Shown here piece after piece: positions 1 to 4,633 of a stretch of 9,061 nt of DNA. Each line of letters starts with the position of its first letter. Position 1 is the stretch's first letter. The DNA is from Bacteroidota bacterium (GTDB lineage Bacteria > Bacteroidota > Bacteroidia > Flavobacteriales > Flavobacteriaceae), in the NCBI GenBank assembly GCA_018656255.1, contig JABHYI010000020.1, positions 1 to 9,061 of the forward strand, in the 5' to 3' direction. The notes under the pieces are model-generated. The model was not told the DNA's origin. It searched no databases and saw only the letters and a program-made list of their open reading frames with translations. Position numbers and translations under genes: made by a program.

Positions 1-571
1 AGACAGATATGCAAGCAACCGAGCTTATGGAATTACAGCCTATAGTAAAGGAGCTGTGTTTTTAGCTCAACTAGGATACATAATTGGCAAGGAAAACCTA
101 AACAAGACACTCAAACAATATTTTACAGACTGGTCTTTTAAGCACCCGACACCAAACGACTTTATTAGGGTTGCAGAAAAAACATCAGGCATAGAGTTAG
201 ATTGGTATTTGATGGATTGGACACAAACCACCAAAACAATAGATTATGGAATTAAATCTACTCTGGTGGGAGAAAAATCAACCACGGTTACCCTTGAAAG
301 AATTGGAGCGATGGGAATGCCTATTGATCTTGATGTAACATATAAAGATGGAACCAAAGAGCAGTTTTACATTCCTCTACAAATGATGCGCGGCGAAAAA
401 CCAATGAATTTCAAAGGTCTTAAAAGAACCCTAGTAAAAGATTGGGCATGGGCGTATCCAACCTATAGTTTAGAGATTGATAACGGTAAAGAAATTCTAG
501 CTATTGAAATTGACGGCTCCCAAACAATGGCAGATGTTAATAGAGAAAACAATGTGTTTAAGGCGCAGTAG
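1..571 (+). CDS. M1-family metallopeptidase (aminopeptidase N-like), C-terminal part, 5' end outside window
   Basis: The frame is open from position 2, so this is the last 189 residues of a longer protein. The GTG at 56 is an internal Val codon, not a start. The fragment begins just before an AYSKGA segment (Tyr at 41-43). This matches the conserved Y-x-K-G motif of M1 peptidases, whose Tyr stabilises the transition state. The zinc-binding HExxH-(18)-E part must lie upstream and cannot be checked here. The region after it (LNKTLKQYFTDWSFKHPTP, then SGIELDWYLMDWTQT) is the usual helical domain of M1 enzymes. The end is a beta-rich tail with DWAWAYPTYSLEI. The family removes N-terminal residues from peptides, and in Bacteroidota it is often exported; the signal peptide is not visible. 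An intrinsic terminator follows 18 nt after the stop, so this is the last gene of its transcript. The family call is firm; substrate specificity is unknown. Confidence 0.88.
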   Translation, partial: DRYASNRAYGITAYSKGAVFLAQLGYIIGKENLNKTLKQYFTDWSFKHPTPNDFIRVAEKTSGIELDWYLMDWTQTTKTIDYGIKSTLVGEKSTTVTLERIGAMGMPIDLDVTYKDGTKEQFYIPLQMMRGEKPMNFKGLKRTLVKDWAWAYPTYSLEIDNGKEILAIEIDGSQTMADVNRENNVFKAQ

Positions 572-589
572 CCGCCGTCTTACGCGCTA

Positions 590-631
590 AAAAAAGACCT
601 GCTGGAGGTAACTCAAAAACAGGTCTTTTTT
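590..631 (+). terminator. Rho-independent terminator of the M1 peptidase gene
   Basis: GACCTG (596-601) pairs with CAGGTC (620-625). The stem continues as six A:T pairs (590-595 with 626-631), giving 12 contiguous pairs around an 18-nt loop. The right arm runs straight into a T tract. The mirror-image A tract on the left means it could also stop transcription from the other strand, but no minus-strand gene ends here. It insulates rnpA from the upstream gene. Confidence 0.85.
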
Positions 632-632
632 C

Positions 633-665
633 TTTGTATATCTTTACACACGCAGCATACATTTA
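633..665 (+). promoter_or_regulatory. Candidate Bacteroidota-type promoter for rnpA
   Basis: TTTG at 633-636 followed after 21 nt by TACATTTA at 658-665 fits the TTG-N17-23-TAnnTTTG pattern with one mismatch in the last base. A start about 6 nt downstream would leave a leader of only about 12 nt before the TTG start at 684. The -33 element lies in the T-rich tail of the preceding terminator. TATCTTTA (639-646) is an alternative -7 but lacks an upstream TTG at the right distance. Confidence 0.3.
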
Positions 666-683
666 ATTTTTTAAACAGCAGCC

Positions 684-1058
684 TTGGACACGACATTTCC
701 AAAACACCAGAAACTTAAATCCCGAAAAGACATTAAAGCGCTTTTTGAGGAAGGAAAAATAGTGACCAAATACCCAGTGAAACTATTGTGGCTGCCTTTG
801 GGCAAACAAGACACAAGGGCGGGTTTTGCTGTGGCTAAACGGAATTTTAAAAGCGCTGTTACGCGTAACAAAATAAAACGCTTGATGCGAGAGGCTTATA
901 GGCTTCAAAAGCAGGAAATACAGGTGCATGACAAAACTTTTACCCTTCTTTTTCTCTACATCGGGAAGGATGTCGCTAGTTTTAAAACAATTGATAAAGC
1001 CGTACTGGGGGTTTTAAAAAAATTACCCCGCAAACAACCTTTACCTGCCTCTAATTAA
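684..1058 (+). CDS. rnpA: Ribonuclease P protein component (RnpA), TTG start
   Basis: This is a 124-residue basic protein, the usual RnpA length. It is the protein subunit of RNase P, which binds the catalytic RNA and helps cut 5' leaders from pre-tRNAs. The N-terminal KLKSRKDIKALFEEGK (10-25) is the conserved opening of the family. FAVAKRNFKSAVTRNKIKRLMREAYR (48-73) is the RNR-type signature helix, read here as R61-N62-K63. The start must be TTG at 684: an in-frame TAA at 672-674 closes the frame upstream, and the next start-like codon (GTG at residue 27) would remove the conserved N-terminus. No Shine-Dalgarno is visible, as expected in Bacteroidota. The S41 peptidase gene follows after 11 nt, so the two are probably cotranscribed. 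Unlike in many bacteria, rpmH is not adjacent. Confidence 0.95.
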   Translation: MDTTFPKHQKLKSRKDIKALFEEGKIVTKYPVKLLWLPLGKQDTRAGFAVAKRNFKSAVTRNKIKRLMREAYRLQKQEIQVHDKTFTLLFLYIGKDVASFKTIDKAVLGVLKKLPRKQPLPASN

Positions 1059-1069
1059 ATATCGTTATA

Positions 1070-2701
1070 ATGAGAAAAAAATTTATTATTCCTTTTGTTG
1101 CAGCAGTGCTTTTTGGTGCGGCTGGGTTTACAACGGTTGTAAAAAGTGATTTCTTTGAAATCGCAAAACAACTTGAAATTTTTACTTCGCTTTATAAGGA
1201 GCTTAATATGAATTACGTGGATCAGGTAAGCCCATCAACGTTAATGGATAATGCTATAAAAGGCGTATTAGAAGATCTAGACCCCTATACAGTATATTGG
1301 AATGAACAGGCTGTAGAAGACGCCCAAATTAAAAATAGTGGGGTGTATACCGGCGTAGGTGCAAGTATGCGTTATAAAGACAAACAGCTTGTTGTGGTTG
1401 AGGTTTTTGAAAACTACCCCGCTGACAAGGCGGGTCTAAGGGCTGGAGATTTAATTATTAAAATTAATCAAGTGAGCGTCTCTAGTTATGAAGATGACCC
1501 TAGAGAGCTTATTAAAGGAGCTGCCGGCTCAAGGGTTGAGGTGGTGTATAGCCGTCAAGGAAAAACCAACACGGCTTTTATTACTCGCGGTGCTGTTGAG
1601 GTAAGCGCTGTGCCGTATTACACATTAATAAATCAAGATATTGGATACATTGTGCTGAGTAAGTTCAACAACAAAACAACCTCGCAAACAAAAAGCGCCT
1701 TAGAAGATTTAAAATTACAGGGTGCTAAAAAAATTATTTTAGACCTGCGTGGTAACCCTGGCGGTTTATTAAATCAAGCAATAGGCGTGGTAAATCTATT
1801 TGTGCCCAAGGGAGAGGTAATCACAACTACGCAATCTGTGATAGAAAAGTACAACAAGGTTTATAAAACTACCTCCGAGCCCTTTGATGTGGATATACCG
1901 TTGGCGGTTTTAGTAAACGGACGCAGTGCGTCGGCAAGTGAGATTGTTTCTGGGGGGTTGCAGGACCTAGATCGTGGCGTAATTGTTGGCGCCCGTAGTT
2001 TTGGAAAAGGACTTGTGCAACGCCCTAAAAACTTAACCTATGGTTCACAACTTAAGGTTACTATTTCGCGGTACTACACCCCAAGCGGTCGTTGTATTCA
2101 GGCTCTAGATTATTGGAATAGAGATGAAAACGGAGACCCTATCCGCCTGGACCCTAAAAAATACAATGCGTATAAAACCAAGGGAGGTAGAACCGTTTAT
2201 GATGGTGGAGGTATTTTACCAGATATTGAAATAGAATCAGCAAAGTTTAGCCCTATAACTACAGCCCTTCTGAAAGAGAACGCTATTTTTAATTACGCAA
2301 CTCGATACCGCTATGACAACAAAATTGAGCGTTGGGAGGATTTTAGTTTTACAGATAAAGATTTTCAAGGCTTTTTAAAATACTTAAAAAACACCAATTT
2401 TGATTTTGAAACCCAAACAGAGCTTAAATTTAAACAAGCGCTACGAGAGGCAGAAGACGATGGTTTAAAAAAACAAATACAGTCAAGTTTTGAGGGGTTA
2501 ATGGCTTCAATAAAAGGGGCTAAAAAAAAGAAAATAACAGAAAAAAAAGGCGAAATTGTTGCGCTATTAAAGGCTGAAATATTAAAGCAATATTTCTATA
2601 GTAGTGGCCTGTTTGCTTATCAAGTAATAAACAACCCTGAAATTAGAGCAGCGGTGGATGTATTAAATAATGAGAGTAAATACAGAAAAATATTAAAATA
2701 A
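1070..2701 (+). CDS. S41-family C-terminal processing peptidase (CtpA/Prc-like) with PDZ domain
   Basis: The protein has 543 residues. Residues 1-25 (MRKK, then a hydrophobic stretch) form a signal peptide or membrane anchor, so the enzyme should act in the periplasm. An N-terminal helical region (about 27-85) leads into a PDZ domain (about 90-165, with the YPADKAGLRAGDLIIKINQ core at 116-134). The S41 protease core starts near KKIILDLRGNPGG (220-232). In NGRSASASE the middle Ser, S288, lies 25 residues before K313 of FGKG, and Q317 is four further on. This is the Ser-Lys-Gln spacing known from Prc and CtpB, so the site appears intact. The C-terminal 150 residues are Lys-rich and helical, with two A8 tracts in the DNA (2522-2529, 2541-2548). 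The family trims C-terminal tails of envelope proteins; substrates are not shown here. It lies 11 nt after rnpA, presumably in one operon, and converges on the GNAT gene. Confidence 0.95.
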   Translation: MRKKFIIPFVAAVLFGAAGFTTVVKSDFFEIAKQLEIFTSLYKELNMNYVDQVSPSTLMDNAIKGVLEDLDPYTVYWNEQAVEDAQIKNSGVYTGVGASMRYKDKQLVVVEVFENYPADKAGLRAGDLIIKINQVSVSSYEDDPRELIKGAAGSRVEVVYSRQGKTNTAFITRGAVEVSAVPYYTLINQDIGYIVLSKFNNKTTSQTKSALEDLKLQGAKKIILDLRGNPGGLLNQAIGVVNLFVPKGEVITTTQSVIEKYNKVYKTTSEPFDVDIPLAVLVNGRSASASEIVSGGLQDLDRGVIVGARSFGKGLVQRPKNLTYGSQLKVTISRYYTPSGRCIQALDYWNRDENGDPIRLDPKKYNAYKTKGGRTVYDGGGILPDIEIESAKFSPITTALLKENAIFNYATRYRYDNKIERWEDFSFTDKDFQGFLKYLKNTNFDFETQTELKFKQALREAEDDGLKKQIQSSFEGLMASIKGAKKKKITEKKGEIVALLKAEILKQYFYSSGLFAYQVINNPEIRAAVDVLNNESKYRKILK

Positions 2702-2724
2702 AACCCGGGTTATGGTGTTTTATT
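2697..2724. terminator. Possible bidirectional terminator between the S41 and GNAT genes
   Basis: AATAAAAC (2697-2704) pairs with GTTTTATT (2717-2724). The stem can be extended by CC (2705-2706) with GG (2714-2715) across one bulged T, leaving a 7-nt loop. The hairpin overlaps the stop codons of both convergent genes (2699-2701 and 2710-2712). A-rich and T-rich arms on both sides suit termination in either direction, but neither side has a long uninterrupted T tract, so the call is moderate. Confidence 0.45.
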
Positions 2725-3156
2725 AACCATTGATATGTGAGGTATCCCATCTTCAAGGTATCCTTCGCCTGTTTTAAAAAATCCGTGGCTGTTGTAAAAT
2801 TTCTCAAGGTATTTTTGAGCAGAAAGTTTAATTTCTTGTGTGTTGTAATGAGTTAAAATAGCTGCTACTGAGGTTTTCATTATTTGATGGCCGTAGTTGT
2901 TATTTCTTTCTTTAGGTGTTACCACAACCCTGCCAATAGAAGCTTCTTTAAAATACACTCCGGGAGCAAAACAGCGCGTATATGCCACAAGCTTATCTTC
3001 TTTTTTATAAATGATATGCAAGGCCTCTTTATCTTGGCCGTCTATGTCTTGATATACGCAATTTTGCTCTACTACAAATACGCGGCTTCTGAGTTGAAGA
3101 ATATCATACAAAGTGCTAGTGTCTAGGTCTTTAAATGTTTTTATTTCTATGTTCAT
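2710..3156 (-). CDS. GNAT-family N-acetyltransferase, ElaA-like
   Basis: The protein has 148 residues. The segment LRSRVFVVEQNCVYQDIDGQD (22-42) is the hallmark of the ElaA branch of the GNAT superfamily (COG2153), whose members are about 150 residues long. LVAYTRCF (56-63) and IGRVVVTPKERNNNYGHQIM (74-93) are the central strand and the acetyl-CoA-binding turn. The usual R-x-x-G-x-G turn reads RNNNYG here, so its first Gly is Asn (N87). KLSAQKYLEKFYNSHGF (110-126) is the conserved GNAT C-terminal helix and strand. The natural substrate of ElaA proteins is not established. The gene starts 28 nt after rpiB on the same strand and is probably its operon partner. Its stop codon sits within the convergent hairpin shared with the S41 gene. 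Confidence 0.88.
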   Translation of the reverse strand: MNIEIKTFKDLDTSTLYDILQLRSRVFVVEQNCVYQDIDGQDKEALHIIYKKEDKLVAYTRCFAPGVYFKEASIGRVVVTPKERNNNYGHQIMKTSVAAILTHYNTQEIKLSAQKYLEKFYNSHGFFKTGEGYLEDGIPHISMVNKTP

Positions 3157-3160
3157 AATT

Positions 3161-3184
3161 TTGGTTGCTGGTTTTAAAAACCAA
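3161..3184 (-). repeat. Small inverted repeat between rpiB and the GNAT gene
   Basis: TTGGTT (3161-3166) and AACCAA (3179-3184) are inverted copies around 12 nt. Inside, GGTTTT (3170-3175) and AAAACC (3177-3182) form an overlapping near-palindrome. The element fills almost the whole 28-nt gap between the rpiB stop and the GNAT start. It could be a weak attenuator or mRNA-processing hairpin inside the operon. There is no T tract, so I do not call it a terminator. Confidence 0.4.
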
Positions 3185-3616
3185 CTACATACACTTAATT
3201 TTAGCTACTCTTTTTTGATGGCGACCACCCTCAAAATCTGTGTTTAAAAAAGTTTCTACCATTTTTAAAGCTTGAGGAATTGATGTGAAACGTGCAGGAA
3301 TACATAAAATATTAGCATTATTGTGTAATCTTATAAGTTCAACTATTTCTGAGGTCCAACATAGTCCAGCTCTTACATTAGGGTATTTGTTTGCTGTCAT
3401 TGCAACACCATTTGCACTTCCGCATATTAAAATTCCAAAATCAGCAAGACTCTCATTTACCGCTTTTGCAACAGGATTAGCAAAGTCTGGATAATCAACA
3501 CTATCAAAAGTATCTGTACCGTGATTTTCTACAGTTATTTTTTTAGACTCTAATAATGCTACAATTGCATGTTTGTAATCTGGACCTGCGTGATCATTTC
3601 CTATAGCAATTTTCAT
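3185..3616 (-). CDS. rpiB: Ribose-5-phosphate isomerase B
   Basis: The protein has 143 residues, normal for the LacAB/RpiB family. The enzyme interconverts ribose 5-phosphate and ribulose 5-phosphate in the non-oxidative pentose phosphate pathway in the cytoplasm. Visible motifs are MKIAIGNDHAG with the substrate-binding Asp8-His9, DYPDFA (41-46), the active-site Cys65 in ICGSANGVAMTANK, His98 in RLHNNANILCIPARF, and GGRHQKR (130-136) with phosphate-binding Arg residues. The loop after Cys65 is G-S-A-N-G where many relatives have G-S-G-N-G or G-T-G. This substitution is probably tolerated since all catalytic residues remain. The ATG at 3616 directly precedes the conserved first strand. A TATATTTG box lies 19 nt upstream. 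The GNAT gene follows 28 nt downstream. Confidence 0.95.
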   Translation of the reverse strand: MKIAIGNDHAGPDYKHAIVALLESKKITVENHGTDTFDSVDYPDFANPVAKAVNESLADFGILICGSANGVAMTANKYPNVRAGLCWTSEIVELIRLHNNANILCIPARFTSIPQALKMVETFLNTDFEGGRHQKRVAKIKCM

Positions 3617-3635
3617 AATATATAATGGTTTACTA

Positions 3636-3643
3636 CAAATATA
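3636..3643 (-). promoter_or_regulatory. rpiB: Candidate -7 element for rpiB
   Basis: Read on the minus strand this is TATATTTG, a perfect TAnnTTTG and identical to the -7 box of the tRNA-Cys promoter in this window. It would place the transcript start about 14 nt before the rpiB ATG. No TTG is found at the usual distance upstream, so only the -7 half is supported. Confidence 0.4.
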
Positions 3644-3722
3644 CTATTTCAATAAGGGATGAAAATATAAATTTATTGTGGGTTATTAACTATATATAAC
3701 TTAGTTCATAACTCAACTTAAA

Positions 3723-3742
3723 TTGTTAATAGCTGTTAATAG
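3723..3742 (+). repeat. Tandem 10-bp repeat of the TGTTAATAG motif
   Basis: Two copies, TTGTTAATAG and CTGTTAATAG, lie end to end with a 10-bp period, about one helical turn, so both would face the same side of the DNA. The second copy recurs exactly at 3898-3907. Head-to-tail spacing of this kind suggests cooperative protein binding rather than an RNA structure. Confidence 0.7.
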
Positions 3743-3824
3743 AAAAATAACAGAAAAAGTTGTGTATGTAAATTGATTGTTCAATATGTGTTTATTATTT
3801 AAAAAACCTAATTATAACAAAGTA

Positions 3825-3848
3825 AGTTTTAGATAAGTTATCTAAACT
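3825..3848. repeat. Inverted repeat (dyad) in the AT-rich region
   Basis: TTTAGATAA (3828-3836) and TTATCTAAA (3838-3846) are perfect 9-bp arms separated by a single G. With one bulged T the match extends by AGT/ACT to 3825-3848. A one-base centre cannot form an RNA hairpin loop, so a dimeric DNA-binding protein site or a cruciform is more likely than a terminator. Confidence 0.65.
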
Positions 3849-4143
3849 AAAGATGCTCTTTTAAACAATAAATTAAAATATAGTTATTAATAAATCCCTG
3901 TTAATAGTACTTTCTGTGGTTTGTTAATTACTCTTTTATTTATTTGATTTTCAAGTATTAACACTTATTTAATTTGTTTACAGTATAATTATAATAATTA
4001 ATAACTTAGGTTTTTTTCTATTACTGTAAAAAGATATACCGTTATTAACATACCATCATAAACATTATTTTATTTTAAAAATTTATAAAAAAGAAATGAG
4101 ATGTATATATACTTGTTAATAACTATAAAATAAAGAAGAAAAA

Positions 4144-4368
4144 TTAATTTAACTTGGTAAGAGAAGCTATAATTTCTGTTGCTTTTATAACATGATCTGG
4201 ATGCACTTTTAATCTAATTCCTCCCACTGCGTTACTATGAAAAGGTAAAACACTTATCATGGTTTCGTTTTGAAAAAAGAAGCGGATTTCTGCCTGCTCT
4301 AATAGATGTTGTAACACACTATACTCACTCGCAAATGTGAAAATAGCCACAGTTTTAAAATCTTCCAT
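4144..4368 (-). CDS. Small DUF2007-type protein (putative signal-transducing protein)
   Basis: The protein has 74 residues, no signal peptide and no membrane segment, so it should be cytoplasmic. The pattern matches the DUF2007 family: an opening strand (KTVAIFTFASEYSV, 5-18), a helix (LQHLLEQAEI, 19-28), a central FFQNETM (31-37), and NAVGGIRLKVHPDHVIKATEII (46-67). The GGIRLKV strand and following D-x-x-x-A helix are typical. The family is found alone or fused to other domains. It is annotated as possibly signal-transducing, but its biochemical role is not known. The ATG at 4368 is chosen because the conserved first strand begins five residues later. It is transcribed away from rnr, with a 265-bp divergent region between them. 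The candidate origin region lies immediately downstream, and no clear terminator separates the two. Confidence 0.8.
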   Translation of the reverse strand: MEDFKTVAIFTFASEYSVLQHLLEQAEIRFFFQNETMISVLPFHSNAVGGIRLKVHPDHVIKATEIIASLTKLN

Positions 4369-4470
4369 ATTAGGTAACTTTTCACTAAAGATAGTATTTA
4401 TTTTATATCAATTTACATTCTATTTTACACCTATTAAATGTAAAAATATATTCATTTAATATTAAAAGTG

Positions 4471-4478
4471 TAGCTTTG
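4471..4478 (+). promoter_or_regulatory. rnr: Candidate -7 promoter element for rnr
   Basis: TAGCTTTG is a perfect TAnnTTTG. At 17 nt upstream there is only TTC (4451-4453), so the -33 half is weak. If used, transcription would start near 4484 and rnr would have a leader of about 150 nt containing the inverted repeats described below. The 4369-4470 part of this divergent region must also hold the DUF2007 promoter. The minus-strand TATCTTTA at 4386-4393 is a weak candidate. Confidence 0.45.
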
Positions 4479-4493
4479 CGGTAATCTTAATAG

Positions 4494-4620
4494 ATTGGTT
4501 TAAAACAAACTTGTTTTATTTTAAATCTTCTTCACTTGAGTTATAGTTCATCCTGAACTTTATTTAAACCGATACCTTTAAGAATTATAAATTAATACGT
4601 GTCTCATAAAAAGTATGAGA
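4494..4620 (+). promoter_or_regulatory. rnr: Predicted structured 5' leader of rnr
   Basis: Three nested or consecutive inverted repeats are visible. ATTGGTTTAAA (4494-4504) pairs with TTTAAACCGAT (4563-4573): 11 pairs with one G.U, enclosing 58 nt. Inside it AGTTCA (4545-4550) pairs with TGAACT (4554-4559) around a 3-nt loop. After it TCTCATA (4602-4608) pairs with TATGAGA (4614-4620) around AAAAG, ending 13 nt before the rnr ATG. It matches no riboswitch or ncRNA family that I recognise. A role in controlling rnr is inference. Confidence 0.45.
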
Positions 4621-4633
4621 ACAAGAAAAAATA

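Larger units (their letters stand above)
3661..4140. other. AT-rich gene-free region with a cluster of DnaA-box-like 9-mers; candidate replication origin
   Basis: The gene-free stretch is 3617-4143, and 3661-4140 is about 18% GC by hand count. It contains GTTAATA or its complement seven times: 3684-3690, 3725-3731, 3735-3741, 3900-3906, 3956-3962, 4043-4049 and 4115-4121. TGTTAATTA at 3922-3930 is a further variant. At this composition I expect about 0.4 copies on both strands. The best copies read TTATTAACA (4042-4050 plus; 4114-4122 minus), which differ from the relaxed DnaA box TTWTNCACA at one position. CTATTAACA occurs three times on the minus strand. A tandem pair and a long dyad lie inside. 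The region sits close to a divergence of gene direction (rpiB and DUF2007 leftward, rnr rightward). This fits an origin, but no canonical TTATCCACA is present and dnaA is not here. No reading frame or GC-rich RNA is seen. Confidence 0.4.

Noticed and set aside
535..543. TGTTAATAG inside the M1 peptidase gene, identical to the motif in the AT-rich region
   Set aside because: It is a single isolated copy in coding sequence and is explained by codon choice.
671..871. Open frame on the minus strand across the rnpA start
   Set aside because: It is antisense to rnpA, whose protein family is certain, and resembles no known protein.
2702..2711. AACCCGGGTT perfect palindrome between the convergent genes
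   Set aside because: It has no room for a loop; the larger hairpin 2697-2724 that includes part of it is a better structure.
3617..4143. Possible ncRNA such as 6S RNA or tmRNA in the long gene-free stretch
   Set aside because: The stretch is about 82% AT, has no GC-rich stems or recognisable conserved core, and no clear promoter-terminator pair.
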